From: Candidatus Odinarchaeota archaeon
GTDB lineage: Archaea > Asgardarchaeota > JAGGXT01
DNA length: 7,935 nt
Assembly: GCA_021162905.1 (NCBI GenBank)
Contig: JAGGXT010000216.1
Span: forward strand, 1-7,935
Direction: 5' to 3'
Shown: positions 1 to 6,735 of the stretch, in pieces
Position numbering within the stretch: position 1 is the first letter of the stretch
Layout: every line of letters begins with the position of its first letter
Translations under genes and position numbers: made by a program
The notes under the pieces: model-generated
Told to the model about the DNA's origin: nothing
What the model saw: the letters and a program-made list of their open reading frames with translations, nothing else
Databases searched by the model: none

Positions 1-56
1 CAATAATAGGAGTGATATTTGTACTTCTTGCAGTTCCATCTCTTAGAATCTCTTGG
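1..56. repeat. 56-bp exact direct repeat, copy 1 (window edge)
   Basis: These 56 bases are identical to 423-478 and identity stops at 57 (T here, G at 479). Read in the frame used by the second copy, this one encodes the same peptide ending in R-I-S-W and then meets TAA at 57-59, exactly where identity ends. The downstream gene is read in a different frame here and has an in-frame TAG at 44-46. The copy may be an assembly artefact at a contig end or the remnant of a duplicated gene. The sequence alone does not decide, so gene starts that rely on bases 1-56 are unsafe. Confidence 0.95.
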
Positions 57-97
57 TAATTGTATTGCCGCATTTACTAAAAATAAATAGACCACAG

Positions 98-1576
98 ATG
101 CTTTATCTTTACGCTTTCATGATTGGATTTCTTATTAGGGTTATTCCAGAAATTATTGCATACCCGTGGCCAGTAGGGTGGGATACAGTAGGATATATTG
201 CAAGTACTATCATTACACGAAAAGACTATATTGGAACCTTTTCATCAGATATTCTACAAAAGAGACTACCAGCGTTTTTCGTATTTTTACAGGTTCTTAT
301 AGCGTTGATACCATGCGATGAATTCCTTTTATGGAAAATCGTTCCATCAATTCTTTATGGGTTGCTGGGTATATCTGTGTTGTATTTTTTAAAATCATAT
401 TATAATCTTAATTCGACACAATCAATAATAGGAGTGATATTTGTACTTCTTGCAGTTCCATCTCTTAGAATCTCTTGGGATTTACATAAAAATCTCTTAG
501 CTAACATATTTTTAGTTGCTGGAATGGCAGATTTTGAAAACAAAAACTTTAGAAAGCGTATAAGATCCTTTATAATGCTCATATTAGCGGTTCTCTCACA
601 TCAATTAGTAGCAGCCCAAATATGTTTGATTATGATATTTTATTTCTTTGCGTTTCTTATTCTTTCTTTTAAAAAGTCAATAAATATGAGCATTATTCAT
701 TTGATAGACAAAGTGTTTCTATTAGTAATAGCAGGAGCATTTACTTTATTTTACTCAGGAATTTATCCGCCAGGAGGAGAGGTTACTGTTTCTGCAACAA
801 ACCTTCTTTTAAGTCTATCACTTCTTGATAAAATTATGAATGCCCTCTCGGTGGTAAATCTATTTATTGCATTTTTCTTCTTATACATTCCATACTTCTA
901 TAAAAGACTTAATTTACTCATGAGTATTTGGATTCTTTCATCTCTAGTTCCTGCATTTTCCCCACTGACATTAGTAGTAGAGATTTCATTTTGGAGCCGC
1001 TGGATGTTTCAAGGGGTATATCCACTCACACTAACAAGTTGGGCATATCTCTCTCAATATATTGGTACCTACAACAGCAATAATATTATTCAAGCCTTTA
1101 TGTCTGCAGAAAAAAATGTAAAGAGAGTTTTTCTCATAACTATTATACTAAGCACAGGTTATCTTGTCTTGACTCCAGATTTTCCTTTACCAATTTATGT
1201 AAGCCCATTAACTGTTAAATATGCGCCCTCTTCAATGGTTCAAAACACAATGCCAATAGATGAGAATCCCAATATAGTAGATGTCTTCCAATGGGTTATA
1301 GAAAATGTTCCTCAAGGTTCGTTAATTCTAACCACTCATCCATTCTATAAATGGGCAATTATACTTCTTGACGGATATAACTACACCATCATAAATGTCA
1401 AATTTAATGTGTCATATGCAACGGAAATAGCTAAGAATAATACCAATTCACCAACCTATTTAATCGCTACTAGAAGGGGGTGCCAGTTTCATTCTATCGT
1501 AATACCAGAAGCCGAATATGAGGAGATATATTCAAAAGGGGATGTTAGTGTTTATCTTTATAAAGAAAATAAGTAG
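98..1576 (+). CDS. GT-C-like multi-membrane glycosyltransferase candidate
   Basis: This gene encodes a protein of 492 residues from ATG 98. About ten to twelve hydrophobic segments fill residues 1-360, followed by a C-terminal extracytoplasmic domain of about 130 residues. The first helix leads into GWDTVGY (27-33), the acidic first-loop motif expected of GT-C sugar transferases that use polyprenyl-phosphate donors on the outer face. Further on are RISWDLHKNLLAN (124-136), S-H (His168) and R301 followed by Y-P (308-309); all recur in the large protein at 3214-5493. The tail holds three sequons (N428, N437, N447). The reading frame opens at TTG 53, but that codon lies inside the suspicious 56-bp repeat. 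ATG 98 places the first helix next to the start, as is usual, though no clear ribosome binding site precedes it. The flippase gene follows within about ten bases, so the two are probably co-transcribed. The sugar and acceptor cannot be told. An O-antigen polymerase-like role is less likely. Confidence 0.75.
   Translation: MLYLYAFMIGFLIRVIPEIIAYPWPVGWDTVGYIASTIITRKDYIGTFSSDILQKRLPAFFVFLQVLIALIPCDEFLLWKIVPSILYGLLGISVLYFLKSYYNLNSTQSIIGVIFVLLAVPSLRISWDLHKNLLANIFLVAGMADFENKNFRKRIRSFIMLILAVLSHQLVAAQICLIMIFYFFAFLILSFKKSINMSIIHLIDKVFLLVIAGAFTLFYSGIYPPGGEVTVSATNLLLSLSLLDKIMNALSVVNLFIAFFFLYIPYFYKRLNLLMSIWILSSLVPAFSPLTLVVEISFWSRWMFQGVYPLTLTSWAYLSQYIGTYNSNNIIQAFMSAEKNVKRVFLITIILSTGYLVLTPDFPLPIYVSPLTVKYAPSSMVQNTMPIDENPNIVDVFQWVIENVPQGSLILTTHPFYKWAIILLDGYNYTIINVKFNVSYATEIAKNNTNSPTYLIATRRGCQFHSIVIPEAEYEEIYSKGDVSVYLYKENK
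423..478. repeat. 56-bp exact direct repeat, copy 2 (inside GT-C-like gene)
   Basis: This is the internal copy of bases 1-56. It encodes roughly residues 109-127 of the GT-C-like protein, ending at the start of the conserved R-I-S-W-D motif, and reads through without interruption. The two copies start 422 bases apart. Confidence 0.95.
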
Positions 1577-1578
1577 AT

Positions 1579-1582
1579 GTGA
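1579..1582 (+). promoter_or_regulatory. Ribosome binding site (GTGA) for the flippase gene
   Basis: GTGA lies five bases before ATG 1588 and matches the GGTGA core that pairs with the archaeal 16S 3' end. The same GTG could serve as an in-frame start, giving three extra residues, but nothing like a ribosome binding site precedes it. The T of GTGA lies 8 bases from the A of the ATG, the same register as in the - strand gene starting at 5493. Confidence 0.45.
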
Positions 1583-1587
1583 CGAAA

Positions 1588-3207
1588 ATGTCTTTAGTAG
1601 ATGAAGCGGAGAGCTTTGTCAGAAGGACATATTTCTTCATGGGAGGAAAGATAATATCTACTGTAATTTCCATGATAGGAACCATAATAGTTATTCGACT
1701 TTTAGATCCTAAAGATTATGGACTTCTTAATGTTGCCTTTATCATACCTTTTCTTCTTATACTTGCTGCTGAATTAGGGTTAAATAATGCAAGCATACAT
1801 TATATTGCTAAATATAGAAAGGAAGAAAAATTCTCCGAAATAAAGAATATAATTAAACTTAATATATTAACAAAAATAGTACTGAGTATGTTTTTTTCAC
1901 TTCTTGTATTCTATTTCTCGGACGCTCTAGCGTATTTTGTTTTCGATGTAAAAGATCCTCGCCTTTCACTTTTAATAAAGATAGCATCCGTCGGTATAAT
2001 AGCTAATACCATTTTTGATGCCGCATTATCAATTTTTATTGGATATGAAAGAATGGAATACGTGAGTATGACTTTAATTCTACAATCCACTCTTCGTTCC
2101 GTGATATCACCAACTCTTATAATATTAGGATTTGGTGTAATTGGACCTATGATTGGCTATGTTTTTGCAGCATTAATGGCAACATTGTTTAATCTATTTA
2201 TCATCTTCACAAGATTATATCCATATAAGATAAAATCTGCCGAGCCCTTTTTCTCTACATTTAAAGAGATGATTAAATACGGTTTACCACTTTCTATAGT
2301 TTCAATAATTACAGGGCTTAGAACCCAAATCTTTAACTTTATACTTACAAGAGAAGCAACTCTTGATGAGGTGGGATTTTTCAATATTACAATTGCCTTA
2401 TCAGCAATAATGTTACTTTTTGTAAGACCCATATCATTGACACTTTTTCCAGCCTTTTCTAGATATAGTTGGGAGAAGAAAGAGGAAAGGATTTTTCTAA
2501 TTGAATATTTTCATCGTTCAATTAAGTATTCTAGCCTATTCCTGGTTCCAGTCTCCTTGATAATCACAATCTTCTCTAAGGAGATAATATTTCTAGTGTA
2601 TGGATCCAATTATATAAATGCCTACAAGTTTGTATCTATCTATTTTTTGACATATATTTTAATATCTGTAGGACTTTTAACAATCCCTAGCTTTCTCAAC
2701 GGCCAAGGAAAAACAATTATTGTCTTCTATAGCGAACTTATTCGTCTACTTGCCGGAGCCTCTCTTGCTTATCTTTTGGTTGCCAGCATAGGAGGAGTAG
2801 GTGTTGTTGTAGGTCTGCTGGTAGGCTCAATTGTTGGCCAAATATATCTCATTATTTGGGTCTATAGAAAATATGGCAAAGAGCTTCTTGTGAACTTTTA
2901 TGAATCAATGAAGATAATCCTTACTGCAGGTGTATCATGTTTTATTGCACTTTATACATACTCCTTAATTTTTGAAGCATTGCTTTTTTTGCAGCCAATA
3001 ATTTCAGTTTTTCTTGGACTATTATTTTCATCCTTGATATCTCTTGTATTTTTCTTAGTATTAGGAGCTGCTATGTATGTTGTTTCTCCTGAGGAACTAA
3101 TATTCTTAAAGAGCCTCTTTTCAAAGATTAAGCCAATAGGTGTTATTGTAATATTTATTATAACAGTCGAGCAAAAGCTTGTAGAAAAAATGCACAAAAA
3201 ATCATGA
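1588..3207 (+). CDS. MOP-superfamily (Wzx/RfbX-like) lipid-linked glycan flippase
   Basis: This gene encodes an integral membrane protein of 539 residues (542 from GTG 1579) that likely flips polyprenyl-linked oligosaccharides from the cytosolic to the outer leaflet. Hydrophobic segments run along the whole length, about 12-14 in number, as usual for the family. Hallmarks are the N-terminal RLLDPKDYGL (37-46), a central R-P-I-S-L-T-L-F-P helix (280-287), Y-G-S-N-Y-x-N-A (338-345) and L-N-G-Q-G-K (370-375). This spacing is typical of polysaccharide biosynthesis proteins of the Wzx/RfbX group rather than of MATE drug exporters. The C-terminus ends with an additional hydrophobic stretch (about 515-527) and a Lys-rich tail. 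It starts just after the GT-C-like gene stops, so the two probably form one transcript. The final codons contain two A6 runs that may act on the opposite strand as a terminator. The family call is firm; the glycan carried is unknown. Confidence 0.92.
   Translation: MSLVDEAESFVRRTYFFMGGKIISTVISMIGTIIVIRLLDPKDYGLLNVAFIIPFLLILAAELGLNNASIHYIAKYRKEEKFSEIKNIIKLNILTKIVLSMFFSLLVFYFSDALAYFVFDVKDPRLSLLIKIASVGIIANTIFDAALSIFIGYERMEYVSMTLILQSTLRSVISPTLIILGFGVIGPMIGYVFAALMATLFNLFIIFTRLYPYKIKSAEPFFSTFKEMIKYGLPLSIVSIITGLRTQIFNFILTREATLDEVGFFNITIALSAIMLLFVRPISLTLFPAFSRYSWEKKEERIFLIEYFHRSIKYSSLFLVPVSLIITIFSKEIIFLVYGSNYINAYKFVSIYFLTYILISVGLLTIPSFLNGQGKTIIVFYSELIRLLAGASLAYLLVASIGGVGVVVGLLVGSIVGQIYLIIWVYRKYGKELLVNFYESMKIILTAGVSCFIALYTYSLIFEALLFLQPIISVFLGLLFSSLISLVFFLVLGAAMYVVSPEELIFLKSLFSKIKPIGVIVIFIITVEQKLVEKMHKKS
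3185..3201 (-). terminator. Candidate oligo-T terminator for the - strand operon
   Basis: Just past the stop of the - strand gene (3214-3216), the - strand reads two T6 tracts (3201-3196 and 3190-3185). Archaeal RNA polymerase can terminate at such oligo-T runs without a hairpin, and I see none here. The runs lie inside the last codons of the flippase gene, where they encode Lys residues, so their presence may owe something to the protein. No comparable T tract follows the flippase stop on the + strand. Confidence 0.4.
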
Positions 3208-3213
3208 CATAGC

Positions 3214-5493
3214 TCACTTTGTTAGGGCCATGAAATCTATAGTGATGCTATCAATGTCTGTAAATGTTGGATAGTACACATAAATCATTATTTGAACGCT
3301 TGTTACGTTTAATCTTCCAAAATAAAAGGTATCTATTATGAAACGATTTTCTGATTTCAAGAATAGAGAAAGTATTTTCTGATTTTCTGAAACTATAACC
3401 ATCCGAGCTATCGAGTGCGTGAGCTTTGCTTTATATCCAATAACGAGAAATCTAAGTGGTACTGACATATTTAATGGAATCTCCAAAAGCGCGAATGCAT
3501 CGTCTCTCGTACTATTAATTAATATTTCAGTATATGTCAAGTTGGTGATTATTTCAATAATATCGTTTCTAATAACTTGGAAGACTAAAGGAGGATCTTG
3601 AAACAAACTGGATGTATTTTTGATTAGCTCTTTCATTAAATAGTAATGCTCGTATCTTCTTGTGAAGAAGTCTTCTAATAAGGTTATGTTCTTTATCTTG
3701 TATATTCCAGGCGATAGTTCTTTTGACAAGACTCTTTCAATGGGCCCTATCGGATAGGTTTCATTGGTAATAATTATATCACGGGTTTTCCAATCATCAA
3801 ATCTTTTTCCAAGAAAATCTTTTTTATCTTCAACAAGATCTCTTAAAGATCCTAGATAAATATTTGACCCTACGATCATTATAGGCCAATAATAAGATGC
3901 CTTTAACATATTATATGAAATAACGACTAATATGCTCTGATTTTCAAATCCGTACTTCTCTCTAATCCAAGTTAACTGTTCGATAACAGCATCTCTTGGT
4001 CTATACGATAACGCAGGATAATAAGCGCGAGATATGGTTTCTCCAAGTAAGAGTGAAAAAATAAGACTTATAAATAAAAGTGTGAATAGCCTTCTTCTTG
4101 AGGGAATTAGTATTTTATACTTTGAGAAGATTTTTATTGCACTCTTCTTATGTATATTTTCGTGCAAAAAGTCAAGACCAGCACCTGTGAAGAGAGGAGT
4201 AGGATAGAGTAGATAAATTCTATATACTTGCATATATCCTAAAATTATGACGAATGACGTAATGTACAGCACCCATAACGTTGACAAGATTCCGAACTTT
4301 CTATTTCTTTTTAATAAAGCAATTGTACCAAATACGCTTAGCAACCATAGTAGGGGATTTTCAACTGATGGGTGATAAAGCCATCCAGGAGGTAGCGAAA
4401 AGAAGTGAAACTCTTTTCCCACGAGATTAAGCAACCAGTATATCGCGTCAATATCATAAACTAAGAATAACGTAGAAAGAATGCTCAAAATCAGGAGCAA
4501 TTTTAAGATATACATTGTACTATAAGTAGTTGTTCGGTACTTAATATATGAGTTAATTAACGATAGGATTATTGCTAAAAACAAGAAAAGAGCTACTAAA
4601 ATTGCTGTCCAAAAGTGCGTCAAATAAAGTACTATGATAATTATAGAGAGAAATATTGAATCTTTTATAACACTTCGTCTACTTTCATTCATGAAAATTT
4701 TTGAGAAGAAAAGAAGAGCGATAAAAAGAAGGGCATCTGCTATCAATTGCCCATATAAATCATAGGAGACTCTTATAAACAATAAACTTAGAGGTGCTGT
4801 AAGTCCAACATAGAAGGATAATCTAAAATCCTTTGTTGCAAGATATGATGATATGGCAGCCAGAGCTATATACAATGAACCAAAAATTATCGGTGTTACT
4901 AACCCAATTATATCAAAATTATCTCTGAGGAAAAAGTAAATAACATACATCATTAACGATGGAAGTGGTTTACTCAATTTTAGAGCACTTAAGATGCCAT
5001 ATTTATCAATATATTCCCCATAATAAACATAAGACGGTGTATCAAAACCAACAATTCCTACAACGTCAAAAAACCTTTGCCAAACAACAAGCAACTCTAC
5101 AATAAATAAACACACAAATGCTACAAATAGCCTGTAAGCAGATATTTTCCTTACCTTTTCTTTATAATCTATAAAGAAAGCTTGCGAGAGCTTTGATATA
5201 TGGTCTACTATTTCACTTGGAATGAATGATGGCTTTCTCTCCAAAATTATTTCTAATTCATATATTACGAAAGCAGTTAATAAAATTATAAGGTATGCAA
5301 AAAAGAGGGGAATACTGAAGATACTATCAATACGATGCCTTTTCATGAAATCAAATAAATAAAATGCTGATTCGAAAAATGGATTATCATAAAATACCCA
5401 GAGGGCCGATGATAATCCTATTACTATTGCAATTATCATTAAGACATATATTGTGACTTCCAATTTTGTTGTAGTTGTTCGCCGTTCAACCAT
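3214..5493 (-). CDS. Large GT-C-like membrane protein with extracytoplasmic C-terminal domain
   Basis: This gene encodes 759 residues from ATG 5493 (762 from GTG 5502). Two extra helices (about 13-33 and 59-80) and a charged cytosolic stretch (about 85-118) precede the GT-C-like core. The core helix at 122-140 leads into GFDTPSY (149-155). Then come IRVSYDLYGQLIAD (240-253), L-T-H (His293), LPPGWLYHP (367-375) and R425 with Y-P (430-431). These motifs parallel those of the GT-C-like protein at 98-1576, so the two are probably distant paralogues. After a last helix (about 469-486), some 260 residues look soluble and extracytoplasmic. Residues about 672-757 appear rich in beta strands and resemble a sandwich fold, possibly carbohydrate-binding (inference). 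Eight N-x-S/T sequons fall at N518, N577, N602, N626, N651, N660, N675 and N729. It is the third gene of the - strand operon, beginning 11 bases after the GT4 stop. A sugar transferase acting on the outer face is most likely; the substrate is unknown. Confidence 0.75.
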   Translation of the reverse strand: MVERRTTTTKLEVTIYVLMIIAIVIGLSSALWVFYDNPFFESAFYLFDFMKRHRIDSIFSIPLFFAYLIILLTAFVIYELEIILERKPSFIPSEIVDHISKLSQAFFIDYKEKVRKISAYRLFVAFVCLFIVELLVVWQRFFDVVGIVGFDTPSYVYYGEYIDKYGILSALKLSKPLPSLMMYVIYFFLRDNFDIIGLVTPIIFGSLYIALAAISSYLATKDFRLSFYVGLTAPLSLLFIRVSYDLYGQLIADALLFIALLFFSKIFMNESRRSVIKDSIFLSIIIIVLYLTHFWTAILVALFLFLAIILSLINSYIKYRTTTYSTMYILKLLLILSILSTLFLVYDIDAIYWLLNLVGKEFHFFSLPPGWLYHPSVENPLLWLLSVFGTIALLKRNRKFGILSTLWVLYITSFVIILGYMQVYRIYLLYPTPLFTGAGLDFLHENIHKKSAIKIFSKYKILIPSRRRLFTLLFISLIFSLLLGETISRAYYPALSYRPRDAVIEQLTWIREKYGFENQSILVVISYNMLKASYYWPIMIVGSNIYLGSLRDLVEDKKDFLGKRFDDWKTRDIIITNETYPIGPIERVLSKELSPGIYKIKNITLLEDFFTRRYEHYYLMKELIKNTSSLFQDPPLVFQVIRNDIIEIITNLTYTEILINSTRDDAFALLEIPLNMSVPLRFLVIGYKAKLTHSIARMVIVSENQKILSLFLKSENRFIIDTFYFGRLNVTSVQIMIYVYYPTFTDIDSITIDFMALTK

Positions 5494-5497
5494 TAGA

Positions 5498-5502
5498 ATC
5501 AC
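5498..5502 (-). promoter_or_regulatory. Ribosome binding site (GTGAT) deciding the start at 5493
   Basis: On the - strand GTGAT precedes ATG 5493 with a four-base spacer, matching the archaeal GGTGAT consensus. Its first three bases could be read as an in-frame GTG start, but that start would have no binding site of its own. I therefore prefer the ATG, which removes three residues. Confidence 0.5.
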
Positions 5503-5504
5503 TG

Positions 5505-6728
5505 CTAATATTTTGTTAGAATACTTTTGTACACTTCAATTAACTTTTCGGTTGAAAATTTCCAATTATACTTATTCTTTATTAGCTCTATGCATCTTTT
5601 TCCATACTTATAGGATTTATCTGGGTCATCGAGAAAATAGGATATAGCATCAGCAAAATCCTTTGGATCATCCTCAGTAAGCAGTCCTATATTTTCTTTT
5701 CTTATGATCTCAGACCAAGAGCCTATATCATTAGCAACAGTAGGGATACCAACAGACATGTAATCAAATAACTTAACAGGAGTCCCCATTTTTCTAGGTA
5801 AATCCTTCGTTGACGGAACAACACCGACATAAAATGAAGCTAAAAACTCAAAGAACTCATTTTCATTTGGTATCCAAAAGAAATGTGGCGAGACCTTGAT
5901 TTCTTTCGCTAATTTTTGAATCTTACTAAGATGTTCTCCTTTCTTTGTAATGTAAAATTCTGCTTGAGGAACTCTTTTAAGAACATAGGGCATACTTTTT
6001 ACAAACAAATCTACGTGCTCCCGATAAGCAACAAGCCCAGCATAAATAGCACTTGGATTCTTACTTCTTTCTTTTGGTTCCTCACGCCTTAAAGTACCAC
6101 CAGGCTCAACTATGTGAATTTTTGATTTGTCAACATCAAATGATTTTGTTAGGTAATCATACATAAAGTTACTAACACTTATAATACAGTCTGCGCCACT
6201 CATTATTTCGCTTTCTATAGACATCAATACATTGTATCTTTTATCATACCTCTTAATGATACCCATTACAATAAGCTCTTCTGGCCAAATATTGTGGATA
6301 TCAGCAATTACGGGGATTTTTAGTTTTTCTTTTATTGACACCAATGCAGCAGCCGCTATTTCCTGCTCACCTTGAATTATATCCAACTCCATTTTACAGC
6401 TTGTAATGAAATCATAAATGCTGGAGCCCAGTGAATTGATTATTTTTCTTATCGTTCTTTCTCTTAGCATAATCAAACGTGATAAGTAGGGGATGTTCAA
6501 AATTTTTCTAGCAATACTATACATTTTCTCTGAAAAAGCAGATCCTCCAGTAAATGTCTTTATTTGATGAAAAAATACATTCTCTCCCCAATTCTCACTA
6601 AAAGAAAAGGGACTTATCACATGAACCTCATGATTCATTTTTGAAAGATTTCTTGAAAATTCTCTAACTCGAACTATAGAGCCCATACTTTCTTTAGGTG
6701 GATGTGTAACCACAATACCTATTTTCAT
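5505..6728 (-). CDS. GT4-type (GT-B fold) glycosyltransferase
   Basis: This gene encodes a cytosolic or membrane-associated sugar transferase of 407 residues that likely uses a nucleotide sugar to extend a lipid-linked glycan. The N-terminal Rossmann half starts at once with MKIGIVVTHPP (1-11) and a glycine-containing segment followed by R-E-F-S-R-N-L (typical acceptor-side region), with IADIHNIWPEEL at 142-153. The C-terminal donor half begins near residue 227 (A-I-Y-A-G-L) and carries VPSTKDLPRKMGTPVK (304-319), LFDYMSVGIPTVA (320-332) and a S-E-I-I segment near 339. The second Glu of the usual E-x7-E signature is Asp (322) and the first is absent, as in GT4 relatives with a P-x-K-L-F-[DE]-Y-M motif. 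The frame stays open 26 codons upstream to 6806, but ATG 6728 has a good binding site, begins the fold exactly and avoids overlap with the preceding gene. It is the middle gene of the operon. The donor sugar is unknown. Confidence 0.9.
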   Translation of the reverse strand: MKIGIVVTHPPKESMGSIVRVREFSRNLSKMNHEVHVISPFSFSENWGENVFFHQIKTFTGGSAFSEKMYSIARKILNIPYLSRLIMLRERTIRKIINSLGSSIYDFITSCKMELDIIQGEQEIAAAALVSIKEKLKIPVIADIHNIWPEELIVMGIIKRYDKRYNVLMSIESEIMSGADCIISVSNFMYDYLTKSFDVDKSKIHIVEPGGTLRREEPKERSKNPSAIYAGLVAYREHVDLFVKSMPYVLKRVPQAEFYITKKGEHLSKIQKLAKEIKVSPHFFWIPNENEFFEFLASFYVGVVPSTKDLPRKMGTPVKLFDYMSVGIPTVANDIGSWSEIIRKENIGLLTEDDPKDFADAISYFLDDPDKSYKYGKRCIELIKNKYNWKFSTEKLIEVYKSILTKY

Positions 6729-6735
6729 GATAGTA

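Noticed and set aside
53..97. TTG start at 53 for the first gene
   Set aside because: The codon lies within the exact 56-bp repeat, which may be artefactual. ATG 98 fits the usual short N-terminus before the first helix, although TTG 53 or 65 cannot be excluded.
400..582. Open frame antisense to the first gene
   Set aside because: It is opposite a clearly coding membrane region, has no domain, and looks like a chance frame in AT-rich DNA.
2157..2432. Open frame antisense to the flippase
   Set aside because: It has no recognisable motif and lies wholly within a conserved family member on the other strand.
2952..3197. Open frame antisense to the flippase 3' end
   Set aside because: Its composition mirrors the complement of hydrophobic codons on the coding strand, with no independent support.
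3419..3601. Open frame antisense to the ectodomain of the large membrane protein
   Set aside because: It is short, without motif, and opposite a well-supported gene.
5453..5647. Open frame spanning the GT4/large membrane protein junction on the + strand
   Set aside because: It overlaps two supported - strand genes and contains no recognisable signal.
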